Assembly: GCA_017399535.1 (NCBI GenBank) | Contig: JAFQBX010000018.1 | Location: forward strand, 62,001 to 126,000 | Reading direction: 5' to 3' | Length of the DNA stretch: 64,000 nt | Source: Clostridia bacterium | Lineage (GTDB): Bacteria > Bacillota > Clostridia > Oscillospirales > Acutalibacteraceae | Part shown: in pieces, positions 42,311-50,044 of the stretch | How positions within the stretch are numbered: position 1 is the stretch's first letter | Layout of the letters: each line of letters begins with the position of its first letter | The notes under the pieces: generated by a model | What the model saw: only the letters and a program-made list of their open reading frames with translations | What the model was told of the DNA's origin: nothing | The model's database searches: none | Program-made: the position numbers and the translations under genes

Positions 42311-43003
42311 TTATTCTGTCCAAACGTGTACGTTATATATTGTTGTATAGAAAAGCTTATCATTCGAATCAAAGAAGAAATTGAGCATATAATCGCCATA
42401 CTGATATGAAAGCATCTTTGAATTGACAAGCGGCTCAACCATAAAGAACATATCATCGATTTCAGCAATTTTATCAGAAACGGGTTGCGCTTCAATGGTA
42501 CCCTTAACATCGGTATAGGTACTGTGACCAATCATATATCCGAATGAATCAATTGACTGCGCAATATAAGCAATTCCGCTCATGGGCGACGCGTTATAGT
42601 AAAAATAACGTGTATCGTATGAATACATTTTAATAATTCTGTCGCCTGTATCGAGTCCTCGAATGGTCAAATCATAAGTAATTTCATCGTCTAATTCAGG
42701 AATAGATATGGTTTCTGATGATGTATCAGCATCAGAAACTTCCTCATCTGATGAAAGATGCGCTCCGTGCTCATCAACAGCAGGTCCGTTTCCGTTATAA
42801 TGCTCGACTACCTCATCGACCGAAGCGCCGACAGGAAAAATCACAGTATCAATCATTCCCTTTGAAGCGTATTCGGGAACAAGTTTATTATATTCGACAA
42901 TCGAGACAGTTTCAGATGATAGATCATTTTGCGGCTTTTCTCCGCATGATGCGAAGCTGAATATAATTAACGAAACTAAAAGTATTGATAATGTTTTTTT
43001 CAT
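42311..43003 (-). CDS. Lipoprotein of unknown function
   Basis: 230 residues. MKKTLSILLVSLIIFSFASC is a lipoprotein signal with the acylated Cys20. An acidic, Ser/Asp-rich linker (HLSSDEEVSDADTSSETISI) precedes a beta-rich domain ending IYNVHVWTE. I do not recognise the domain. The frame is open to 43060, but the ATG at 43003 has GGGGGAG ahead and starts the signal. It follows pncB by 14 bases in the same direction, so the two are probably co-transcribed. Confidence 0.75.
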   Translation of the reverse strand: MKKTLSILLVSLIIFSFASCGEKPQNDLSSETVSIVEYNKLVPEYASKGMIDTVIFPVGASVDEVVEHYNGNGPAVDEHGAHLSSDEEVSDADTSSETISIPELDDEITYDLTIRGLDTGDRIIKMYSYDTRYFYYNASPMSGIAYIAQSIDSFGYMIGHSTYTDVKGTIEAQPVSDKIAEIDDMFFMVEPLVNSKMLSYQYGDYMLNFFFDSNDKLFYTTIYNVHVWTE

Positions 43004-43017
43004 ACTAAACTCCCCCA

Positions 43018-44466
43018 TTATTCGCTGCATTTTTTGATAAGATCGTGCTTTAAACTCCATAAATCATTTGACAGGTCGACGTAATAATCGTGCGGATTTT
43101 CGAAGCGCAGAACCTCGTCCCACAGATGCTCAACCTGCTTCTGACAATAACGCTGAATTTCGTCCACCGAATAATCGGTATAAACTAATTTTCCTGCCTT
43201 GAAAATGGGTTTAGTGAGTCGACGAGCAATAAAATTAGTTACTATCTTCCTTTTCCAAGTATATTCGGGGTCGAAAATCTCATACGGCTGTGTATCGTCA
43301 ATTTCTTCATTAAAAAGTGTTACTACATCCGCGATTGCCTTTCCGCTTGAACGGTCAAAAAGACGCCAAACTGACTTAAATCCCGGTGTAGTTATCTTTG
43401 ATACATTTTCGCTTAGCTTAATTTTAGGGATAATCTCTCCATCATCACCGACAATGGCACTCAGCTTATAAACTCCGCCCATTACAGGTGATGAAGCCGA
43501 AGTAATCAATCTTTCGCCAACGCCGAATGTATCAACCTTTGCCCCTTGAAGAAGCATATCGGAAATAATGTGTTCATCAAGCGAATTTGACGCGACGATA
43601 TGGCAATCGGGATAACCTGCTTCGTCTAGCATCTTTCTGGCACGCTTTGATAAATAAGTAATGTCACCGCTATCAATACGAATGCCGACGGGACGTTTAC
43701 CAAGCGGTTTAAGCACATCGTCAAACACTCTAATAGCATTTTTTATTCCCGATTTAAGCACATTATAGGTGTCAACGAGAAGGGTGCAATTATCGGGATA
43801 AATTCTGGCATACGCGGCAAAAGCATCGTATTCGTTGTCAAACATTTGAATCCAGCTATGAGCCATCGTACCGGCAGGATTAAGTCCAAACTTCTGTGTC
43901 GCAAGTACGCACGAGGTTGATGCACAGCCACCTATAATAGCAGCCCTTGCTCCATAAATAGCTGCATCATAACCTTGCGCTCGTCTGGCGCCAAATTCCA
44001 CAACAGGACGTCCCTGAGCAGCTCTGACAATTCTATTTGCCTTTGTTGCGATAAGTGATTGGTGATTAAAGCTGATAAGTACAAGCGTTTCGATAAGCTG
44101 TGCCTCAATAATAGGTCCTTTTACAGTTAAAACCGGCTCGTTAGGAAAAATCGGAGTACCCTCGGGAATAGCCCAAACATCGCAAGAAAAAGAGAAGTTA
44201 CTCAAATAATTTAAAAACTCGTCATTAAACCCTTTCTCCTTCAAAAAAGCGATGTCGTCGCTATCAAAGGAAAGCTCGGTAATATACTCAATAATTTGTT
44301 TAAGTCCGCACATAATTGCAAATCCGCCGTCATCAGGGACCCGTCTAAAAAACAAATCAAATATGCCGACAGTATCCTTTTTACCTTCGGATAGATAGCC
44401 GTTTGACATTGTCAATTCATAAAAATCGGTCAACATTGACAGATTTCGAGAAAAATGAGCGCTCAT
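43018..44466 (-). CDS. pncB: Nicotinate phosphoribosyltransferase
   Basis: 482-residue NAPRTase, rate-limiting for NAD salvage from nicotinate (Preiss-Handler pathway). LTDFYELTMSNGYL at the N-terminus, VVEFGARRAQGYDAA with the catalytic His replaced-neighbour region GTMAHSWIQMF, and VGIRIDSGDITYLSKRARKML are family motifs. The Clostridia form of about 480 residues is normal. SD GGAGGAG precedes the ATG. Divergent from the small XRE regulator. Confidence 0.93.
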   Translation of the reverse strand: MSAHFSRNLSMLTDFYELTMSNGYLSEGKKDTVGIFDLFFRRVPDDGGFAIMCGLKQIIEYITELSFDSDDIAFLKEKGFNDEFLNYLSNFSFSCDVWAIPEGTPIFPNEPVLTVKGPIIEAQLIETLVLISFNHQSLIATKANRIVRAAQGRPVVEFGARRAQGYDAAIYGARAAIIGGCASTSCVLATQKFGLNPAGTMAHSWIQMFDNEYDAFAAYARIYPDNCTLLVDTYNVLKSGIKNAIRVFDDVLKPLGKRPVGIRIDSGDITYLSKRARKMLDEAGYPDCHIVASNSLDEHIISDMLLQGAKVDTFGVGERLITSASSPVMGGVYKLSAIVGDDGEIIPKIKLSENVSKITTPGFKSVWRLFDRSSGKAIADVVTLFNEEIDDTQPYEIFDPEYTWKRKIVTNFIARRLTKPIFKAGKLVYTDYSVDEIQRYCQKQVEHLWDEVLRFENPHDYYVDLSNDLWSLKHDLIKKCSE

Positions 44467-44495
44467 CTTACTCCTCCAATTAAATTATCATATTT

Positions 44496-44523
44496 ATTAT
44501 ATCACAAATATATTATAAATCAA
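44496..44523 (-). promoter_or_regulatory. Promoter of pncB
   Basis: TTGATT (44523-44518), 16 bases, TATAAT (44501-44496) on the minus strand. Its spacer contains ACAAATATA (44504-44512, plus strand), the same 9-mer that forms each arm of the palindrome in the aconitase promoter. Confidence 0.7.
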
Positions 44524-44542
44524 TTTTTTATATAAAATTTAA

Positions 44543-44571
44543 ATGACAAATTATTTTTAATGTGATATAAT
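44543..44571 (+). promoter_or_regulatory. Promoter of the XRE regulator gene
   Basis: ATGACA (44543-44548), 17 bases, TATAAT (44566-44571). The spacer begins ACAAATTAT, close to but not the same as the ACAAATATA half-site of the neighbouring promoters. Confidence 0.7.
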
Positions 44572-44600
44572 AAGCGCATAAACAGGATTGGAGACGTGTA

Positions 44601-44867
44601 ATGAGAATAAGAAAAATGCCTCTCGGTAACGCTAATATGATCGGTGAACGCGTTGAACAACTCAGAAACATAAATAACATGAAGCAAAAGGACCTGCTGT
44701 ACCACCTAAATTCAAAAGGAATTATCATGACTGCTTCATCACTTTCAAAGCTCGAAGGTCAGGTTAGGCAGGTAAATGATTTTGAAATAGTTGCACTTGC
44801 CGATATTTTTGGAATATCAGTGGCAAAATTGCTTGGTATTGAGCAAAATATTAACAATCATAATTGA
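44601..44867 (+). CDS. Small XRE-family transcriptional regulator
   Basis: 88 residues, nearly all helix-turn-helix: IGERVEQLRNINNMKQKDLLYHL is helices 1-2 and MTASSLSKLEGQVRQVND the recognition region, followed by FEIVALADIFGISVAKLLG. No effector domain. ATG with GGAGA ahead. It lies between pncB (divergent) and the aconitase operon (downstream), and its stop codon overlaps the -35 of the aconitase promoter, which carries a perfect palindrome. Autoregulation or control of aconitase is inferred from position only. Confidence 0.85.
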   Translation: MRIRKMPLGNANMIGERVEQLRNINNMKQKDLLYHLNSKGIIMTASSLSKLEGQVRQVNDFEIVALADIFGISVAKLLGIEQNINNHN

Positions 44868-44892
44868 CAAATATACATATATTTGTTAGAAT
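44864..44892 (+). promoter_or_regulatory. Aconitase operon promoter with palindromic operator
   Basis: TTGACA (44864-44869), 17 bases, TAGAAT (44887-44892). Between and overlapping the -35 lies ACAAATATA-CA-TATATTTGT (44867-44886), two perfect 9-bp arms with a two-base centre. A dimeric repressor bound there would block RNA polymerase. Confidence 0.78.
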
Positions 44893-44906
44893 ATATATCA
44901 AAAAAT

Positions 44907-44932
44907 AAGAGGTTCTGTGTAACCTCTTTTTT
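44907..44932 (+). terminator. Terminator-like hairpin in the aconitase leader
   Basis: AAGAGGTT, loop CTGTGT, AACCTCTT and a T-run, between the aconitase promoter (start near 44899) and the aconitase ATG at 44954. It may end XRE transcripts, but it also stands in the path of the aconitase transcript, so attenuation is possible. Confidence 0.7.
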
Positions 44933-44953
44933 CTTGTGTTAAAGGGTGATTTT

Positions 44954-46888
44954 ATGGGACTTACATTAGCAGAAAAAATTTTAAAAGCACATGTAGTTGA
45001 CGGTGAATTTAAAAAAGGTGCCGAGATTGGGTTAAGAATTGACCAAACTCTGACCCAGGACGCCACAGGAACAATGGCTTACCTCGAATTCGAGGCAATG
45101 GGTATTCCACGCGTAAAAACCGACAGATCGGTTGCCTACATCGATCACAACACACTCCAATCAGGATTCGAAAACGCTGACGACCATCGTTTTATCGGCT
45201 CGGTAGCAAAAAAGCACGGCGTTTATTTCAGCCGTCCCGGTAACGGAATTTGCCACCAGGTTCATTTGGAACGTTTCGGCATTCCGGGAAAGACGCTCAT
45301 CGGCTCTGACAGTCACACACCGACCGGTGGCGGACTCGGTATGATTGCCATTGGCGCAGGTGGACTTGACGTTGCAGTTGCAATGGGCGGCGGCGCTTAT
45401 TACATTACATATCCAAAAATTGTTAACGTAAAGCTCAGCGGTAAATTACAGCCCTGGGTAGCGGCAAAGGACGTTATCCTCAAGGTGCTTCAAATCATGA
45501 CCGTTAAAGGCGGCGTTGGAAAGATTATCGAATACACCGGTGACGGCGTTGCTACTCTTTCCGTTCCCGAAAGAGCCACCATTACAAATATGGGAGCCGA
45601 GCTTGGCGCTACAACATCAATTTTCCCTTCTGACGAAATTACTCGTTCCTTCCTCAAAGCACAGGGTCGCGAGGACGTTTGGTCGGAGCAAAAAGCCGAC
45701 GCCGACGCTGAATATGACGAAATTATTGAAATCAATCTTTCTGAGCTTGAACCGATGATTGCTTGTCCTCATTCCCCTGACAATGTTAAGCCGGTCAGCG
45801 AAATCGAAGGCATGAAGATTGACCAGGTATGTATCGGCTCATGCACAAACTCTTCACTTCTCGATATGATGAAGGTTGCTCATATTTTAAAGGGCAAAAC
45901 TGTTCATCCCGATGTTTCACTTGCAATAGCCCCCGGCTCAAAGCAGGTACTTAATATGATTGCTGATAACGGATGTCTTTCTAACATAATTGATGCAGGT
46001 GCACGTATTCTCGAAAGTGCTTGCGGTCCCTGTATCGGTATGGGACAGTCGCCTAATTCAAAGGGTGTTTCGCTCCGTACCTTCAACCGTAACTTTGAAG
46101 GACGTTCTGGTACAAAGGACGGTCAAATCTATCTCGTATCTCCCGAAGTAGCCGCCATTTCGGCAATCAATGGCTACCTCACAGACCCGAGAAAGATTGG
46201 CGATATGCCCGAATTTACACTTCCCGAGCAGTTTGATATCAATGATAATATGGTTGCTTTGCCCTCAGACGAAGCAAATATGAACGACGTCGAAGTGTTA
46301 AGAGGACCAAATATTAAGCCCTTCCCTGTAACCACTCCTCTCGACAGCGTAATTGATTGCAAATGCTCGCTCAAGGTTGGCGACAATATCACAACCGACC
46401 ACATTATGCCCGCAGGAGCAAAAATTCTTCCCCTTCGCTCTAACATTCCCGCTATTTCGAAATATTGCTTCACCGTTTGTGACGAAAACTTTCCCGAAAG
46501 AGCTGAATCACTCGGAAAGAGCATTATAATCGGCGGCTCAAACTACGGGCAGGGTTCGTCACGTGAACACGCAGCGCTTGCGCCCTTGCATCTCGGAGTT
46601 AAGGCCGTTGTTGTAAAATCGTTTGCTCGTATCCATCACTCAAATCTTATCAACGCAGGTATTTTACCCCTTACGTTTAAAAACGAAACCGATTACGACC
46701 TCGTTAACGAAGGCGACGATTTAATCATCGAAAACGTAATTGACTGTGTTAAGAACGATGCTCAGATGGTAATTAAGAATAAGTCAAACGGAGCTAACAT
46801 CGAGGTTGATTGCGAACTCAGCGGTCGCGCAAAGGATATTATTCTTTCGGGCGGACTCCTTAACTACACAAAAGAGAAATTAAACTAA
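44954..46888 (+). CDS. acnA: Aconitate hydratase
   Basis: 644-residue aconitase of the bacterial/mitochondrial-like group, isomerising citrate to isocitrate. Cluster cysteines lie in IGSCTNSSLLDM and ESACGPCIGMGQSP; DSHTPTGGGLG and the domain-4 GGSNYGQGSSREHAALAP carry substrate residues. ATG at 44954 has AAAGGGTG ahead; the frame opens 18 bases earlier without support. Forms an operon with isocitrate dehydrogenase (13 bases), supplying 2-oxoglutarate for glutamate. Confidence 0.94.
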   Translation: MGLTLAEKILKAHVVDGEFKKGAEIGLRIDQTLTQDATGTMAYLEFEAMGIPRVKTDRSVAYIDHNTLQSGFENADDHRFIGSVAKKHGVYFSRPGNGICHQVHLERFGIPGKTLIGSDSHTPTGGGLGMIAIGAGGLDVAVAMGGGAYYITYPKIVNVKLSGKLQPWVAAKDVILKVLQIMTVKGGVGKIIEYTGDGVATLSVPERATITNMGAELGATTSIFPSDEITRSFLKAQGREDVWSEQKADADAEYDEIIEINLSELEPMIACPHSPDNVKPVSEIEGMKIDQVCIGSCTNSSLLDMMKVAHILKGKTVHPDVSLAIAPGSKQVLNMIADNGCLSNIIDAGARILESACGPCIGMGQSPNSKGVSLRTFNRNFEGRSGTKDGQIYLVSPEVAAISAINGYLTDPRKIGDMPEFTLPEQFDINDNMVALPSDEANMNDVEVLRGPNIKPFPVTTPLDSVIDCKCSLKVGDNITTDHIMPAGAKILPLRSNIPAISKYCFTVCDENFPERAESLGKSIIIGGSNYGQGSSREHAALAPLHLGVKAVVVKSFARIHHSNLINAGILPLTFKNETDYDLVNEGDDLIIENVIDCVKNDAQMVIKNKSNGANIEVDCELSGRAKDIILSGGLLNYTKEKLN

Positions 46889-46901
46889 GAAGGTGAATTA
46901 A

Positions 46902-48116
46902 ATGGCAGATAAAATTCAGATGAAAACACCGCTCGTCGAAATGGACGGCGACGAAATGACCAGAATCATCTGGCAATGGATAAAGGATATTCTCATTCTA
47001 CCCTACGTTGACCTCAAAACCGAATATTACGACCTTGGACTCGTTCACAGAAACGAAACTGATGACAAGGTTACATTCGATTCAGCCGAGGCAACCAAGA
47101 AATACGGCGTTGCAGTAAAATGTGCAACAATTACTCCCAACGCCGCTAGAATGCCCGAATACAACTTAAAGGAAATGTGGAAATCTCCTAACGGCACAAT
47201 CCGTGCCATTCTCGATGGCACCGTTTTCCGAGCTCCCATTCTCGTAAAAGGCATTGTTCCCTATATACCGACATGGACAAGCCCGATTACTATCGCTCGT
47301 CACGCTTATGGCGACGTTTATAAGAATTCTGAAATTCAGGTTTCTGACGGCACAAAGTGCGAGCTCGTTTGCACCGACAAGGATGGCAACGAAACCAGAC
47401 AACTCATCCACGAATTCAAGGGTTCGGACGGTATTATTCAGGGACTTCATAATATTGACAAGTCAATTTCGAGCTTTGCAAGATGCTGCTTCAATTACGC
47501 ACTCGACACAAAGCAAGACCTTTGGTTTGCTACAAAGGACACCATCTCAAAGAAATACGACCACAGATTCAAGGATATATTTAACGAAATTTTTGAAGCT
47601 GAATATAAAGAGAAATTTGATGCCGCAAATATCGAATACTTCTACACCCTTATCGACGATGCCGTTGCTCGCGTGATTCGTTCAAACGGTGGCTACATCT
47701 GGGCTTGTAAGAACTATGACGGCGACGTTATGTCGGATATGGTAGCAACCGCTTACGGTTCACTCGCTATGATGACAAGCGTACTTGTTTCGCCCGACGG
47801 AGTTTACGAATACGAAGCCGCTCATGGCACAGTTCAGCGTCATTATTATAAGCATCTCAAAGGCGAAGAAACTTCCACCAACTCGGTCGCAACAATTTTC
47901 GCTTGGACAGGCGCATTGAGAAAACGCGGTGAACTCGACGGCACACCCGAGCTTTCTCGCTTTGCCGATATGCTTGAAAAAGCAACCATCGACACAATCG
48001 AAAGCGGTGTAATGACCGGTGACCTTTATTCGATGTCAACCCTAGAGAAAAAGAAAAAGGTTAACACAAAGGAATTCTTAATCGAAATTAACGAAAACCT
48101 CAAGAAACTCGTATAA
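46902..48116 (+). CDS. icd: NADP-dependent isocitrate dehydrogenase, eukaryote-like type
   Basis: 404 residues. [69 protein letters not shown] and [12 protein letters not shown] place it in the type II (cytosolic eukaryote-like) homodimeric NADP-IDH group, not the E. coli Icd group. It converts isocitrate to 2-oxoglutarate with NADPH. Being downstream of aconitase, it completes the oxidative branch from citrate. Length is normal. Confidence 0.94.
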   Translation: MADKIQMKTPLVEMDGDEMTRIIWQWIKDILILPYVDLKTEYYDLGLVHRNETDDKVTFDSAEATKKYGVAVKCATITPNAARMPEYNLKEMWKSPNGTIRAILDGTVFRAPILVKGIVPYIPTWTSPITIARHAYGDVYKNSEIQVSDGTKCELVCTDKDGNETRQLIHEFKGSDGIIQGLHNIDKSISSFARCCFNYALDTKQDLWFATKDTISKKYDHRFKDIFNEIFEAEYKEKFDAANIEYFYTLIDDAVARVIRSNGGYIWACKNYDGDVMSDMVATAYGSLAMMTSVLVSPDGVYEYEAAHGTVQRHYYKHLKGEETSTNSVATIFAWTGALRKRGELDGTPELSRFADMLEKATIDTIESGVMTGDLYSMSTLEKKKKVNTKEFLIEINENLKKLV

Positions 48117-48131
48117 TAAAACACAATAATA

Positions 48132-48180
48132 AACCTCTCGACATATAATAAACTATGAAATTATGTCGGGAGGTTAATTT
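48132..48180 (+). terminator. Terminator after icd that contains the asnB ribosome site
   Basis: 14-bp stem AACCTCTCGACATA with TATGTCGGGAGGTT (one G/T wobble) and AATTTT after it. The right arm holds GGGAGG, the SD of asnB, whose ATG is at 48182, so the structure could both end icd transcripts and mask asnB translation. Confidence 0.75.
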
Positions 48181-48181
48181 T

Positions 48182-50014
48182 ATGTGTTCAATATGCGGAT
48201 TTGCAAATTTCGAAAAAGAGACTGATATTGATTGTAATATAATATATAAAATGGGCAAAAAAATGAAGCACCGAGGCCCTGACTCGACCGAAAAATTCGT
48301 AGATAAAAACGTTTCGCTTCATCATAATCGCCTTTCTGTAATGGATATCGATAACGGAAAACAACCTATGTCAGCCGAATATTTGGGCAAAAAATATGTA
48401 ATAGTTTACAACGGAGAAATTTACAATACCTCTGAATTAAAACAGCAGATTTATAATGATTTCAAAATAGAAATGAAAACCAACTGCGACACCGAGGTTG
48501 TGCTATGGACATACATTCTGTATAAAGAAAAATGCCCCGAAATGCTCAACGGAATTTTTGCCTTTGCGGTGTATGATACTTACGCTAACAAATTATTTAT
48601 AGCACGTGACAGATTCGGAATAAAGCCACTATTCTATTCAGTAAAAAACGGTACGCTAATTTTCGCATCCGAAATCAAAGCAATGCTCGAATACCCCGAA
48701 ATTGAGCCCGTAATTGATAAAAAGGGATTATGGCAATTGTTATTCTTGTCGCCGGTAAAAATCAACGGAAGCGGCATTTTTAAGGATATTAGCGAGATCA
48801 AGCCCGGTTATTGCGGAGTGTATAATAAATCAGGATTAAAATTAAAAAAATATTGGGAATTAAAAGCTGAAGAACTGAACGTAAACTCCCTTGATGCTGC
48901 CGAGCATACAAAATATTTACTCACCGATGCAATAAAGAGACAGCTTGTCAGTGACGTTCCACTATGTGTATTTCTTTCGGGTGGACTTGACTCATCGGTA
49001 ATTTCGGCAGTAGCCGCAGAGGAATATAAAAAAGAAAACAGAACACTTTCATCCTACTCATTTGAATATGAGGGAAACAAAACGAGTTTTAAGTCAACCC
49101 TTTTTCAGCCGCAAGGCGATGACGAGTATGCAGTATATTTAGCTGATTATTTAGGCACCAATCACACCATTTTAACTGCACCTACAAAGTCGGTAGTAAA
49201 AGCATTATTTGACGCTACAGATCATCGCGATTTTCCCGGTCAAGCCGATATTGATTCGTCACTACTATACTTTTGCAATCAGGTAAAGAAAAATCATACT
49301 GTTGCCATTTCGGGTGAATGCTCGGACGAAATTTTTGGCGGTTATCCGTGGTTTTATCGACCCGAAATGCTTTACAAGGACTTTTTCCCTTGGATACACG
49401 ACCCTTATGCTAGAATTCGGCTGTTTGACGACTCGGTTGTGCGCTCAAAGGACGGCTACGAATACACTTCGTCTATATATAAAAGCAGCATAAACGAATG
49501 TCCGGTAGTTGACGACGAAACCGACGATATGCGTTGCTCACGAATAGCAACATATTTATCGGTAAATTACTTTATGACCTCCCTGCTCGAAAGAAAGGAC
49601 AGAATGAGTATGGCAAGCGGTCTCGAAGTTCGTGTTCCTTTTGGCGACCATAGAATTCTTGAATACGTTTTTAACGTTCCGTGGCGAATCAAATTTGAAA
49701 ACAGCACCGAAAAAGCATTACTACGTAATGCAATGAAGGATTATTTACCCGAAAAAATTCTATGGCGTAAAAAGAGCCCTTATCCAAAAACGCACAACCC
49801 AAAATATCTCGAATCGGTTTCAAATATTCTCCAAAATCGCATTAAATCGAATAAAGGTATCCTTAGCGAGATTATGAATAAAACTGCATTGGAGTCGCTT
49901 TTAAGCGGCGAAAATGTCACCTGGTTCGGTCAACTGATGTCAACGCCTCAGCTTTTGGCGTGGCTTATTCAATTTGATTATTGGTTTGAGAAATATAAGG
50001 TAAAAATAGTATAA
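48182..50014 (+). CDS. asnB: Asparagine synthetase (glutamine-hydrolysing)
   Basis: 610-residue AsnB. Residue 2 is the catalytic Cys of the class II glutaminase domain (MCSICGFANF), followed by KHRGPDS, HNRLSVMD and YNGEIYN; the synthetase half has the PP-loop FLSGGLDSSVIS and DRMSMASGLEVRVPFGD. It makes Asn from Asp, Gln and ATP. The ATG at 48182 is required to expose Cys2; the frame opens further upstream. Follows the TCA-branch genes, both concerned with nitrogen assimilation. Confidence 0.94.
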   Translation: MCSICGFANFEKETDIDCNIIYKMGKKMKHRGPDSTEKFVDKNVSLHHNRLSVMDIDNGKQPMSAEYLGKKYVIVYNGEIYNTSELKQQIYNDFKIEMKTNCDTEVVLWTYILYKEKCPEMLNGIFAFAVYDTYANKLFIARDRFGIKPLFYSVKNGTLIFASEIKAMLEYPEIEPVIDKKGLWQLLFLSPVKINGSGIFKDISEIKPGYCGVYNKSGLKLKKYWELKAEELNVNSLDAAEHTKYLLTDAIKRQLVSDVPLCVFLSGGLDSSVISAVAAEEYKKENRTLSSYSFEYEGNKTSFKSTLFQPQGDDEYAVYLADYLGTNHTILTAPTKSVVKALFDATDHRDFPGQADIDSSLLYFCNQVKKNHTVAISGECSDEIFGGYPWFYRPEMLYKDFFPWIHDPYARIRLFDDSVVRSKDGYEYTSSIYKSSINECPVVDDETDDMRCSRIATYLSVNYFMTSLLERKDRMSMASGLEVRVPFGDHRILEYVFNVPWRIKFENSTEKALLRNAMKDYLPEKILWRKKSPYPKTHNPKYLESVSNILQNRIKSNKGILSEIMNKTALESLLSGENVTWFGQLMSTPQLLAWLIQFDYWFEKYKVKIV

Positions 50015-50043
50015 AAAAAACAGCCCATACGGGCTGTTTTTTT
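50013..50043. terminator. Bidirectional terminator between asnB and polC
   Basis: AAAACAGCCC, loop ATAC, GGGCTGTTTT, flanked by A- and T-runs; serves both convergent genes. Confidence 0.9.
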
Positions 50044-50044
50044 A

